From Candidatus Bathyarchaeota archaeon (GTDB taxonomy: Archaea > Thermoproteota > Bathyarchaeia > TCS64), in contig DAOVEE010000049.1 of assembly GCA_030669135.1 (NCBI GenBank), forward strand, positions 1 to 10,512: a stretch of 10,512 nucleotides of DNA. The letters are read 5' to 3'. Under the pieces are notes generated by a model, which saw nothing but the letters and a program-made list of their open reading frames with translations, was not told the origin of the DNA and ran no database searches. This document shows, piece by piece, positions 1-6,708 of this stretch. Made by a program: the position numbers and the translations under genes. Within the stretch, counting starts at the first letter, position 1. Each line of letters begins with the position of its first letter.

Positions 1-630
1 GCCGTCTGCGTCCTCGTATACTTGGTCACTCTTTTTGGGGCCGAGGGCTTCGTGTTGGAACTGGTCTACGATTACGGTCTTGTCCCGTCCACCGTCAGCG
101 TGGTTAGCCCCATTAACCTTGTCACATACATGTTCATCCACGCGAACCTTGCACACCTGGTATCCAACGTCTTTGTGCTTCATAGTGTGGGCGGGGAGGT
201 GGAGAGGGACGTGGGCTCGCTGAGGTTAGGGCTCGTGTACTTGGCCTCGGGGGTAGTCGCCGGCCTCATCCACACGGCTGTCAACCCCACGTCAGACGTG
301 CCTGTGATCGGGGCCTCGGGGGCCATATTTGGTTTGATAGCCATGTTGCTGCTGTTGATGCCGTTCAAGGTAACGACAGCCCTTTTCCTGCCGCTCCCAG
401 GGGTGGTCATGGGTCTCCTTCTCGTGCTGGTCGAAGTCGCCGCCGTCCTTGTCAGCGTCGAGTCAGGGGTCGCCCACGACATGCACTTATACGGCTTCTT
501 CGTGGGCTGCCTCGGCGCGTTCACCATAGACTATGATCGGGCTCTCCGAGGGCTAGTAATAGCCTTAGTTATACTGTTAGCGCTGTACATCTGGGCCGTT
601 CATTTAGAAGGAATCATGGTACTCGGCTAG
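1..630 (+). CDS. Rhomboid-family intramembrane serine protease, 5' end outside window
   Basis: The frame is open from the first base (GCC GTC TGC...) to TAG at 628-630, giving 209 visible residues; the true start lies upstream. Family S54 rhomboids cleave transmembrane segments inside the membrane with a Ser-His dyad. Seen here: the FIHANLAHLVSN segment (window residues 45-56), matching the conserved His/Asn-bearing helix; GASGAIFG (104-111) with nucleophile Ser106; and MHLYGFFVG (161-169) with catalytic His162, where the usual form is AHxxGxxxG. Several hydrophobic helices follow one another, the last at about residues 184-201 after a charged break (DYDRALRG). Both dyad residues are present, so it is probably active. 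The substrate is unknown. It converges with the next gene and overlaps it by 4 nt. The TTG at 22-24 is only an internal candidate start, since coding continues upstream of it. Confidence 0.9.
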   Translation, partial: AVCVLVYLVTLFGAEGFVLELVYDYGLVPSTVSVVSPINLVTYMFIHANLAHLVSNVFVLHSVGGEVERDVGSLRLGLVYLASGVVAGLIHTAVNPTSDVPVIGASGAIFGLIAMLLLLMPFKVTTALFLPLPGVVMGLLLVLVEVAAVLVSVESGVAHDMHLYGFFVGCLGAFTIDYDRALRGLVIALVILLALYIWAVHLEGIMVLG

Positions 631-1313
631 ATCTCCAGCAAAGCCTGGGGCAGCTCAGCTAGACTATCGATGATCCTATCTACTCCGGCCTCCAATATTT
701 TCTCGACCCTGTTGAAGTAGACCGGCACCGCTATGGTGTAGGATCCGACGGCCTTACCGGCTATAACGTCTTTATGGCTGTCCCCTACAAACGCTCCTCT
801 GCTTGGCTTGACTCCGAGGATCCTGTAGCATTCGATAAGCTGGTCTGGGTGGGGCTTCATCCTGTGTCTCGTCGTGCGCCCTACTACAGCCTTGAAGTAG
901 TGGGCTAAACCTTCCTGTCTGAGCGTCTTCTCCGCGGATGTCTGGGAGTTACTCGTGCATATCCCCATGGGGATCCCCGTCCCTTTCACCCACTCCAAGG
1001 CTTCCACGCAGCCGGTCATCTTGGTGCACCGCTGGCTTCCTGTCTCCTCATAGCCGCTGAGGACATAGTAGGCTGCCTCCTGTATCTCCACTGCCCGTGA
1101 TTCCCCGTGGGCCGCAGCGTTGATGTCGTACATCTCTTCGAGCATGGTGAACAAACCCTTGGCGCTACAGGCTTCGACGTTTTTCTCGTCGCACCCGTGC
1201 TCAAGGTATGTCCTCACTATGTCTTCGTGCGCCTTCCTCCACTCGACGAAACCCCCTAGGTTTATCAGCGTGGCGTCGAGGTCGAAGACCACTGCGTCGA
1301 CGTTTGGCTTCAA
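627..1313 (-). CDS. HAD-superfamily phosphatase (phosphoglycolate phosphatase-like)
   Basis: A 228-aa haloacid dehalogenase-type hydrolase, a family that usually removes phosphate from small metabolites through a phospho-aspartate intermediate. All four motifs are visible: DLDATL (residues 11-16, nucleophile D11 and acid/base D13; Ala replaces the usual Gly), ICTSN (118-122, motif II), MKPHP (152-156, K153) and VGDSHKD (176-182, D178 and D182, Mg2+ binding). The segment between motifs I and II (about 20-100) is a helical C1 cap. The best start is TTG at 1313: no ATG occurs in this frame back to at least 1390, and the upstream ATGs lie in another frame ending at TGA. No strong ribosome-binding site is seen. 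The stop shares CTAG with the convergent rhomboid gene. The substrate cannot be assigned. Confidence 0.88.
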   Translation of the reverse strand: MKPNVDAVVFDLDATLINLGGFVEWRKAHEDIVRTYLEHGCDEKNVEACSAKGLFTMLEEMYDINAAAHGESRAVEIQEAAYYVLSGYEETGSQRCTKMTGCVEALEWVKGTGIPMGICTSNSQTSAEKTLRQEGLAHYFKAVVGRTTRHRMKPHPDQLIECYRILGVKPSRGAFVGDSHKDVIAGKAVGSYTIAVPVYFNRVEKILEAGVDRIIDSLAELPQALLEI

Positions 1314-1375
1314 ATCCAGTGTTTCATGTGGCTCATCGTATTTAGAGGGTCCTCCATGGGCCGTGGTTCTTGTTC

Positions 1376-1385
1376 AATATTATAG
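1376..1385 (+). promoter_or_regulatory. TATA-like element upstream of the response regulator
   Basis: An AT-rich AATATTATAG lies about 70 nt upstream of the ATG at 1451, leaving room for a 5' leader of about 40 nt containing the ribosome-binding site. The element is nearly symmetrical and lies about 65 nt upstream of the HAD phosphatase start on the other strand, so it could serve that gene too. Assigned from sequence only. Confidence 0.4.
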
Positions 1386-1434
1386 ATTCACAATCTCTTT
1401 TAGCGGGGCGCCAGAGGTTGACTCAGCCGGCTCA

Positions 1435-1442
1435 AGGAGATG
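1435..1442 (+). promoter_or_regulatory. Ribosome-binding site deciding the response regulator start
   Basis: AGGAGATG lies 8-10 nt upstream of ATG 1451 and fits the archaeal anti-Shine-Dalgarno. It supports ATG 1451 over the longer frame, which opens near 1370 without an ATG/GTG start and without a comparable site. Confidence 0.6.
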
Positions 1443-1450
1443 CATGCGTC

Positions 1451-2419
1451 ATGGATGCGGGAGACTACAAGGTACTCCTAGTGGATGACAACGTGAACGA
1501 CGCCAAGATCATCAAGAAGTACTTCCAGATGTACGGCGAGGCAATCACGCTGGACTACGCGCCCGACGCCGACGCCTGCTACAAGAGGCTAATAGAACAG
1601 GTATACGATCTCCTCATCATCGACAACACTCTCCCCGACAGCACCGGAACCGAGATCGTGAGGGAGCTGAGAGAGATAGACGTGTTCGCCCCCATCATCG
1701 TAGTCGCGGGGGAGGACGAGGCGGAGAAGGTAGTCGAAGTGGTTGAAGCCGGCGCGGACGACTACGCGGTGAAGACGCCTCAGGGGCTCAAAGGTCTGCC
1801 CGGTCAGGTCGAGAGACACATCGAGGAGTACCGCAAGAAGTTCCTCACCCACGAAAAGTATAGAGAACGTAGGTTCGAGCTGTACCGGAACAAGCGTGTC
1901 TATGGTCTGCTGTCTACGCTCCACAACCGTAACCTGAGGCACATAGCCCCCATGGTCCACACCACCCACGGCTACAACACCGACCTGATACCCGGCGTCG
2001 CATCCGGGGACAGGATGCAGAAGATTCTCAACATACTAACCCACTACAGAGTGCTCCACAAGACGAAGATAGGGATGAAGATGGTATGCCCCAGCTGCGG
2101 CTCTGACGACGTCACCTCCCTGTTTAACTGCCCGAACTGTGGCAGCGATGTCTTCGAAAAGACGAGGAGGCACTACGTCTGTGAAGGGATCTGCGGGGAG
2201 AAGTTCACCGAGCTGAAGCGGGTTTACAGATGTAACGGGTGTAGGGAGAGGTTCCAGGAGAAAGACCTCCTCTTCGACCCCGTGTACATCTACTCCGTGA
2301 ACGATGAACTCAAGCCTGAGATAGGTGAATCAATCCAGATCATCAGGGACATGATCAAGAGGCACACGATAACGGCGTCAGAGAAGAAGCCTGAGATGAA
2401 GACGATCATTAACCAGTGA
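1451..2419 (+). CDS. Response regulator: receiver domain plus multi-zinc-ribbon (TackOD1-like) output domain
   Basis: A 322-aa cytoplasmic two-component protein. Residues 5-125 form a receiver (REC) domain with acidic pair D12/D13, phospho-acceptor D58 (LLIIDNTLPDSTG), Y105 and K108; the Thr/Ser switch position is Ala86. A charged linker (about 125-150) leads to a helical, winged-helix-like stretch (150-210). After that come four cysteine pairs: C213/C216 (CPSC), C227/C230 (CPNC), C244/C248 (CEGIC) and C261/C264 (CNGC), enough for two zinc sites. A short tail follows. A REC domain joined to a zinc-ribbon module with a helical flank resembles TackOD1 (thaumarchaeal output domain 1) of archaeal two-component proteins; I make that match from memory. 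No canonical DNA-binding output domain and no histidine kinase are in the window, so it is an orphan here. Its TGA directly abuts the CCA of the convergent tRNA. Confidence 0.88.
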   Translation: MDAGDYKVLLVDDNVNDAKIIKKYFQMYGEAITLDYAPDADACYKRLIEQVYDLLIIDNTLPDSTGTEIVRELREIDVFAPIIVVAGEDEAEKVVEVVEAGADDYAVKTPQGLKGLPGQVERHIEEYRKKFLTHEKYRERRFELYRNKRVYGLLSTLHNRNLRHIAPMVHTTHGYNTDLIPGVASGDRMQKILNILTHYRVLHKTKIGMKMVCPSCGSDDVTSLFNCPNCGSDVFEKTRRHYVCEGICGEKFTELKRVYRCNGCRERFQEKDLLFDPVYIYSVNDELKPEIGESIQIIRDMIKRHTITASEKKPEMKTIINQ

Positions 2420-2497
2420 TGGAGCCCCGGGCGGGATTTGGACCCGCGGTCTTTTGCTTACCAAGCAAACGCTTTAACCAGGCTAAGCTACCGGGGC
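2420..2497 (-). tRNA. tRNA-Thr(GGT) with encoded CCA
   Basis: On the minus strand this folds into a full cloverleaf: acceptor GCCCCGG/CCGGGGC, D-stem GCTT/AAGC, anticodon stem TTTGC/GCAAA with loop TTGGTAA (anticodon GGT, decoding ACC/ACU), a 5-nt variable loop, and T-stem GCGGG/CCCGC. All stems pair perfectly. U8-A14, G15-C48, G18G19 and A21 are in place. The discriminator is T73, as known for archaeal tRNA-Thr, and CCA is encoded at 2420-2422. The T-loop is TCCAAAT, so position 55 is C where nearly all tRNAs have U (pseudouridine). There is no intron. The mature 3' end touches the stop codon of the convergent response regulator. Confidence 0.95.
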
Positions 2498-2527
2498 ACG
2501 ACTGCAAACTATGGATGCAGAACCCTG

Positions 2528-2537
2528 TTTTTTAATT
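2528..2537 (-). promoter_or_regulatory. TATA-like promoter of tRNA-Thr
   Basis: On the minus strand an AAATTAAAAA stretch lies about 31-40 nt upstream of the tRNA 5' end at 2497, roughly the spacing expected for an archaeal TATA box driving a tRNA gene with a short leader. Confidence 0.5.
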
Positions 2538-2658
2538 TTGCCCCTCAATATGTTGATTCAGGTAACACACAAATTATCTTGAACCCATTCGAAGATGAAC
2601 CCAGTATAGATGTGTTACTCAAAGGGGATGGATGAGGGTAAAACCGTTGCTACGTCGA

Positions 2659-2684
2659 AAACAAGCGTTTTTAGGCGCTCGTTT
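2659..2684 (-). repeat. Imperfect inverted repeat / hairpin in the spacer
   Basis: AAACAAGCG (2659-2667) and CGCTCGTTT (2676-2684) are inverted copies with one mismatch, separated by 8 nt. Transcribed from the minus strand the mismatch becomes a G-U pair, giving a continuous 9-bp stem with an A-rich loop; from the plus strand it is an A-C mismatch. A small RNA element or operator is possible. No run of T follows directly. Confidence 0.4.
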
Positions 2685-2755
2685 AAACCCATTTTTAACC
2701 GCACAGCCACTTTAACTGACCTGTCCAGAAATAAATTTGGGGTATACACTGTAAT

Positions 2756-2764
2756 GCTTATATA
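2756..2764 (+). promoter_or_regulatory. TATA box for the 2800 gene
   Basis: GCTTATATA lies 36-44 nt upstream of ATG 2800, an archaeal TATA box in a good position, followed by GGTGGT (2784-2789), a plausible ribosome-binding site about 10 nt before the ATG. Together they support transcription and translation of the small gene. Confidence 0.55.
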
Positions 2765-2799
2765 TGCCGAAATTATATTATTTGGTGGTCTGAGACTTA

Positions 2800-3039
2800 A
2801 TGATGGCGGTTAACAAGCGGCGATCGGATATCGGCAAGCTCATCCGGGCGTCCAAGTTGGAGGCGGCGCATAGGAACCGGAGGATCGAGACCATAGACCT
2901 CATCCTTAATAGTGGGAAAAAGCTGTATCCGTTACTCCCACATGACGAGCTGCATGAGATGTGCAGCACAGCCCTCTGGATAATCCTCAACGAGCCCGAA
3001 TCTCAGATCCAACAGACAACGTTACTCGTCCACCTCTAG
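2800..3039 (+). CDS. Small basic hypothetical protein (79 aa)
   Basis: I do not recognise this protein. It starts ATG ATG at 2800/2803, behind a TATA box and a GGTGGT ribosome-binding site, and ends with TAG at 3037-3039. The N-terminal half is strongly basic (NKRR, R14-R29) and predicted helical; the C-terminal half is mixed, with a hydrophobic helix around STALWIILNEP. There is no signal peptide, Cys pair or obvious transmembrane segment. The basic helical start would suit a nucleic-acid-binding or small regulatory role, but that is only a guess. It overlaps the endonuclease IV gene tail to tail by 18 nt. The proper promoter elements make it more likely real than the antisense frame at 2778-2990. 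Confidence 0.6.
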   Translation: MMAVNKRRSDIGKLIRASKLEAAHRNRRIETIDLILNSGKKLYPLLPHDELHEMCSTALWIILNEPESQIQQTTLLVHL

Positions 3040-3870
3040 CCCGGCGAGCTCCATAGCCTTCCTCATGTTATCCACGTCAGTCCTCCTCTCATCAACTGGC
3101 GTCTCCATCACCATCGGAAACTCTCTAAGAACGCTGTTCAGAATCACCCTGAATCCCTCCTCGCCGATATTTCCTAGTCCGATGTGCTCGTGTCTGTCCA
3201 GCCTGGAGCCGAGGGGGTCCCTCGCGTCGTTCAAGTGAACTAGGTGAAGCCTCCCGAGCCCTATGTGGCTGTCCAGCTCGTCCAGCGCCTCGGCTAGCCC
3301 CTGCCGCGTCGCTATGTTGTAGCCCCTCGTGTAGGCGTGACACGTGTCCAGGCAGACTCCCACACTGTCAGACTCGGCTCTCTCGATGATCTGGCTTATC
3401 TCGTTGAACGTGGAGCCCACCTCGTTTTTCTTCCCCGACGTGTTCTCCAGCAGCATGATTGGCGTCTCATCGAAGACTGTGTTGACGTGATTCAGCGCCT
3501 CCACGATCCTTTCTATTCCTCTATCCGGCCCTGAACCGAGGTGGCTGCCGAGATGTGTGACAAGGTATCTTATCCCGAGCTGGTTACACTTCCTTATCTC
3601 CGTAATTAACGTGTCCACCGACTTGCGGTAGTTCACGGGGTTGGGTGTACTGAGGTTCGGGAGGTAAGGCATGTGGCTGAACACCGGGTCTATGCCGGTC
3701 TCCCGCAGCCTGTCCTTGAACCTCTTAACCTCCTCCTCTCTAAGCTCCCGGTGCTTCCACATCCTAGGGCTCTGGGTGAATATCTGGAACGTGGTGCAGC
3801 CGATCACGTCGGCTCGGTCAACCGCCTTGTCCACGCCGTCCCGTATGGAGACGTGAAAGCCCAGCTTCAT
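3022..3870 (-). CDS. nfo: Endonuclease IV (AP endonuclease, deoxyribonuclease IV)
   Basis: A 282-aa TIM-barrel enzyme that cuts the DNA backbone 5' of abasic sites in base-excision repair and removes blocked 3' ends. All nine ligands of the trinuclear zinc centre known for the family can be placed: H66 (FSHMPY), H106 (VTHLGS), E142 (LLENTSG), D175 and H178 (CLDTCHAYTRGY), H212 (LVHLND), D225 and H227 (SRLDRHEHIGLG) and E256 (MVMETP). Length is normal for the family. I chose ATG 3870 (MKLGFHVS), the usual family start, over TTG two codons upstream at 3876. No Shine-Dalgarno is seen; a TATA-like CTTTTAAC about 30 nt upstream suggests a nearly leaderless transcript. The gene begins 46 nt after the aminotransferase stop. 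Very likely intact and active. Confidence 0.96.
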   Translation of the reverse strand: MKLGFHVSIRDGVDKAVDRADVIGCTTFQIFTQSPRMWKHRELREEEVKRFKDRLRETGIDPVFSHMPYLPNLSTPNPVNYRKSVDTLITEIRKCNQLGIRYLVTHLGSHLGSGPDRGIERIVEALNHVNTVFDETPIMLLENTSGKKNEVGSTFNEISQIIERAESDSVGVCLDTCHAYTRGYNIATRQGLAEALDELDSHIGLGRLHLVHLNDARDPLGSRLDRHEHIGLGNIGEEGFRVILNSVLREFPMVMETPVDERRTDVDNMRKAMELAGLEVDE

Positions 3871-3895
3871 GGACAACTGATCGACACTAAGGTAG

Positions 3896-3903
3896 TTAAA
3901 AGA
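3896..3903 (-). promoter_or_regulatory. TATA-like element of nfo
   Basis: CTTTTAAC on the minus strand lies 26-33 nt upstream of ATG 3870, in the 46-nt gap after the aminotransferase. With archaeal spacing, transcription would begin within a few bases of the start codon, so nfo probably has its own near-leaderless promoter. Confidence 0.45.
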
Positions 3904-3916
3904 ATGGAAAGAAGGT

Positions 3917-5257
3917 TTAGCTGTGCTTCTTGATGGCCGCCTCTAGGATGCCTAGGCCTGTCTCCAGGTACTCGTCCTCGATGGTGAGCGGCGGGTGAAG
4001 CCGTATGGCGTTGTTGTATAGCCCCGCCTTCAGCGTCATGAGTCCGTTCTTCAGGCACTCCTTCATGACGGCGCTGCTAGTCTCAGGGTCAGGCTTCTTG
4101 CTCCTCCTGTCCTTGACGAACTCCATGGCCAGCATGGGGCCCAGTCCGCGGACTTCGCCTATGGGCTCGTACTTGGAGTAGAACTCGTCGAGACGCTTCC
4201 TGAGCTTCTTGCCCAGCTTCGCCGACTTGTCAACGATCTTCTCCCGCTTGATTATCTCGATGACCTTGAGGGCCGTGGCGCAGGCGATGGGGTTTCCCCC
4301 GAAGGTGCCTCCTAGGCTGCCCGGGTAGATGTCCTTCATGAGGTCGTCCCTGCCGACTACCGCGCTGAGGGGGAGGCCGCTGGCTATCGCCTTCGCCATG
4401 GTCATTAGATCAGGCTCTACGCCGTAGTGCTCTATAGCCCACATCTTGCCTGTGCGACCGAAGCCCGTCTGGATCTCGTCGTCGATGAGCATGATTCCGT
4501 GCTCCTCGCAGAGCTCCTTCAGCATCGACAGGAAGTTCTTGGGCGGGTCGATGAAGCCGCCCTCTCCCTGCACCGGTTCTGTTATGACGGCGCCGACTGT
4601 GCTTGGGTCGACCTGTGTCTTGAAAATGCTCTTCTCGATGTGGTGGATGGCCGCCTTGCCGCACTCCTCCTTGTCGTCCGTGCCCCAGGGGCAGCGGTAC
4701 GAGTAGGGGAACGGCGTGAAGTAGACGCCGGGGACGAAGGGTTCGAGCCCCACCTTGTAGGGGTCCCACTTGCCGGTCAGGGTCAAGGCCATGTAGGTGC
4801 GGCCGTGGAAGCTGTTCTCGAAGCTCAGTATGTTCTTGCGTCCCGTGCTCTGGCGGACGATCTTTACGGCGTTCTCCACCGCCTCCGAGCCGCTGTTCAG
4901 CATGAGGGCCCGCTTCTTGAAGCTCCCGGGGGTGATCTCGGTGAGCCGTTTAGCGAGAGTGACGTAGGACTCGTAGTTGGCGACGTGTATGCAGCTGTGT
5001 ATGAGTTTGCCTGCCTGGTCGCTTATGGTCTCCACGATCTCGTCGACGCAGTGCCCGAGGCTGGTCACGCCTATGCCTGAGGTGAAGTCCAGCAGCGTGT
5101 TGCCGTCGACATCTGTTAATATACAGCCTTTCGAGGCGGCTATGCTCACAGGCTGCACCAGGTAGACGCCCGGCGGCACGAGTTCGCTGCGCTGATCGAT
5201 GAGCGCCTTGGATTTTGGCCCAGGTATGGGCGTGATAACGTTAGGAACTTTAGCCAT
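3917..5257 (-). CDS. Class III aminotransferase (4-aminobutyrate/ornithine aminotransferase-like)
   Basis: A 446-aa PLP enzyme of fold type I. Class III members move a terminal or alpha amino group to a 2-oxo acid. Visible: the phosphate-binding NSGSEA (121-126), SFHGRT (149-154) for ring stacking, TEPVQGEGG (226-234) with the Glu typical of the GABA/ornithine subgroup, D260 (LIDDEIQTGFGRTG) contacting the pyridine nitrogen, Schiff-base K289 (MAKAIASGLPLSAV) and GGTFGGNP (316-323). An insert with two Cys (C189, C199; YRCPWGTDDKEEC) follows FPYSY, as in GABA-type members. ATG 5257 gives a normal length. Candidates are GABA, ornithine or putrescine aminotransferase, or an archaeal amino-acid racemase of this family; sequence alone does not decide. 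It lies 48 nt after the MFS gene, with a carbamoyltransferase beyond that, so diamine or ornithine metabolism is a reasonable inference. Confidence 0.9.
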   Translation of the reverse strand: MAKVPNVITPIPGPKSKALIDQRSELVPPGVYLVQPVSIAASKGCILTDVDGNTLLDFTSGIGVTSLGHCVDEIVETISDQAGKLIHSCIHVANYESYVTLAKRLTEITPGSFKKRALMLNSGSEAVENAVKIVRQSTGRKNILSFENSFHGRTYMALTLTGKWDPYKVGLEPFVPGVYFTPFPYSYRCPWGTDDKEECGKAAIHHIEKSIFKTQVDPSTVGAVITEPVQGEGGFIDPPKNFLSMLKELCEEHGIMLIDDEIQTGFGRTGKMWAIEHYGVEPDLMTMAKAIASGLPLSAVVGRDDLMKDIYPGSLGGTFGGNPIACATALKVIEIIKREKIVDKSAKLGKKLRKRLDEFYSKYEPIGEVRGLGPMLAMEFVKDRRSKKPDPETSSAVMKECLKNGLMTLKAGLYNNAIRLHPPLTIEDEYLETGLGILEAAIKKHS

Positions 5258-5286
5258 ATTCCATCGGCATAAGGTAACGGGTAGGA

Positions 5287-5294
5287 TTAATAAC
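5287..5294 (-). promoter_or_regulatory. TATA-like element of the aminotransferase
   Basis: TTATTAAT on the minus strand lies 30-37 nt upstream of ATG 5257, in the gap after the MFS gene. There is no Shine-Dalgarno before the ATG. The layout suggests a short-leader or leaderless transcript of its own rather than simple read-through. Confidence 0.45.
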
Positions 5295-5305
5295 CCTAAC
5301 GGGGG

Positions 5306-6574
5306 CTATGCGTTCCTCTTCTTAATGTCTCGTACGAATAGCAGTATTATCGGGACCTGCATGAACTCCAGCAGCGACCCCGCGACGAGGAGCATGTTTG
5401 GGTTCATTTCGTAGAGGTAACCGCCAAGGTAGCTCCCTGGGAGGCTGAGTACCCCCGAGATGGTGCCCATGAGGCCCATCACCTTTCCTCTGTCTCTCTG
5501 AGGCACGATGTCTGCTACGAGGGCTTGCCAAGCTGGGCCGCCCATGTAACCGCCTGCCCTGATTCTTCCGCCTCCAAGTCCCTGAGCGACACCTATAACG
5601 CCATAAGCGGCGAGCAACTGGTTATAGTCCTTAAATAGGTAGAGGCTGAGGCTGTCAAAGGGCCCGAGTCCTCTGGCTAACAGTATGCATGGTACTCTGC
5701 CAAACCTGTCAGCAATCATTCCGCTGATCAGGTATAGAGGCACGGAGATAGCCATTGCAACGCTCTGGAGAAGCCCGTACTGGAACTCTGTGAGACCAAC
5801 CTGGTAATAGGCATATGGAGCCAGAAAAGTCCAGGTCATCCTCATGGCGAAGCTGCTTATGACCGCAACCACGAGCATGGCCCACACTGTCCTTGGTTGA
5901 TTCTTGAATGTCTCTATCATGCCTCTCCTGTTGTTCTCGATCTCCTCAAGATCTTCTTTTCCGTCGTTCAACGTCTCTGTCAGGAACAACTGTCTAACAA
6001 GAGCTGCGACGGCTGCAGCAACAGAGAACATCATTAATCCCACCCTTACGCCACGCCCGATGCCCATGATGTTCAGGTAATAGCCGCTGACTGCTGGCAT
6101 GAATATCTGTGGAAGACTCGTTATGAAACGGTAAGCCCCAAAGGCTGCTCCTCTTCTCTCCTGTGGTAGGCTCTCCGCTATTATGGCGTTGAAGGCTGGG
6201 CCGTAGAGACCAGCAACGGCGTTTATCACCATACCGGGTATTACCCATTGCCATGATCTCGCGGTAAACAGAAAGATAGGTGCAATGACCCTCATCGCTG
6301 TTCCGTAGACGATGACTTTTTTCCTGCCTATCCTGTCGGCTAGGACTCCCCCCGGCAGCTGGAAGAGTATTCGGCTCGTGTTCTGGATCGTCGCTAGGAG
6401 CCCAACGATAGTAATGGGAGTGTTAAGCTCCTCGATCAAGTAGAGGCTCCACCATAGCTCCCAGAGTCCGTTGAATATGTTATAGAGCATATTGGTGCTG
6501 GATATTGCGATGATGTTGCGGTTTGAGAACACGGTTTTTAGGTTGCTGAATGCTTCGTTCAGTATTGTGGACAC
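5306..6574 (-). CDS. Major facilitator superfamily transporter
   Basis: A 422-aa membrane protein with about 12 hydrophobic segments in two halves. The MFS loop 2-3 signature appears as GGVLADRIGRKK (75-86), and a second copy in the C-terminal half as GMIADRFGR (285-293). The halves are joined by a charged cytoplasmic loop (about 200-228, rich in Glu and Asn). The start is GTG 6574: an in-frame TAG ends directly before it, and AGGTAG about 9 nt upstream may serve as a ribosome-binding site. The substrate cannot be read from the sequence, and MFS members of this type include both exporters and importers. It lies between a carbamoyltransferase and an aminotransferase on the same strand, so it may carry a related amine, amino acid or ureido compound; that is inference. 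Confidence 0.9.
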   Translation of the reverse strand: MSTILNEAFSNLKTVFSNRNIIAISSTNMLYNIFNGLWELWWSLYLIEELNTPITIVGLLATIQNTSRILFQLPGGVLADRIGRKKVIVYGTAMRVIAPIFLFTARSWQWVIPGMVINAVAGLYGPAFNAIIAESLPQERRGAAFGAYRFITSLPQIFMPAVSGYYLNIMGIGRGVRVGLMMFSVAAAVAALVRQLFLTETLNDGKEDLEEIENNRRGMIETFKNQPRTVWAMLVVAVISSFAMRMTWTFLAPYAYYQVGLTEFQYGLLQSVAMAISVPLYLISGMIADRFGRVPCILLARGLGPFDSLSLYLFKDYNQLLAAYGVIGVAQGLGGGRIRAGGYMGGPAWQALVADIVPQRDRGKVMGLMGTISGVLSLPGSYLGGYLYEMNPNMLLVAGSLLEFMQVPIILLFVRDIKKRNA

Positions 6575-6596
6575 TATATGTCTACCTAGTTTATTG

Positions 6597-6620
6597 GATC
6601 GTTCATCTATCTATACGATC
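6597..6620. repeat. Inverted repeat upstream of the MFS gene (possible operator)
   Basis: GATCGT (6597-6602) and ACGATC (6615-6620) are perfect inverted copies separated by 12 nt, located 23-46 nt upstream of the GTG start, where the MFS promoter must lie. A spaced dyad there fits a repressor operator. The arms are short, so chance is possible. Confidence 0.35.
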
Positions 6621-6689
6621 GCTTAAAGTCTTTATGCCGAGCATTCTCTGTGTATGTTCTAAGATTGTGAGTGATTACCCAATACCTGT

Positions 6690-6700
6690 GTTAAAAAAGA
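6690..6700 (-). terminator. T-rich terminator after the carbamoyltransferase
   Basis: Nine nt past the TAA of the carbamoyltransferase, the minus strand reads CTTTTTTAAC. A T-run shortly after a stop codon without a stable stem is typical of archaeal transcription termination. It suggests that the carbamoyltransferase and the MFS gene 134 nt downstream are separate transcripts. Confidence 0.5.
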
Positions 6701-6708
6701 GTAGATGA

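Larger units (their letters stand above)
2498..2799. other. AT-rich intergenic region without a convincing gene
   Basis: About 300 nt, clearly more AT-rich than the flanking genes. It holds the tRNA promoter at the left, a hairpin at 2659-2684, and the promoter and ribosome-binding site of the small gene at 2800. Short open frames cross it (for example plus-strand 2438-2635 and 2610-2813), but one runs through the tRNA and neither shows a recognisable protein pattern. I see no protein gene here. A small RNA cannot be excluded. Confidence 0.5.

Noticed and set aside
1370..1450. N-terminal extension of the response regulator
   Set aside because: There is no ATG in this stretch of the frame, and the AGGAGATG site is placed for ATG 1451. 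The receiver domain begins right after it.
2438..2813. 65-aa and 67-aa plus-strand frames in the spacer
   Set aside because: The first runs antisense through the tRNA. The second crosses the promoter and start of the 2800 gene. Neither has a ribosome-binding site or protein-like composition.
4427..5080. 217-aa plus-strand open frame
   Set aside because: Antisense to the aminotransferase, whose motifs are complete. It is an artefact of GC-rich codons with few stop codons.
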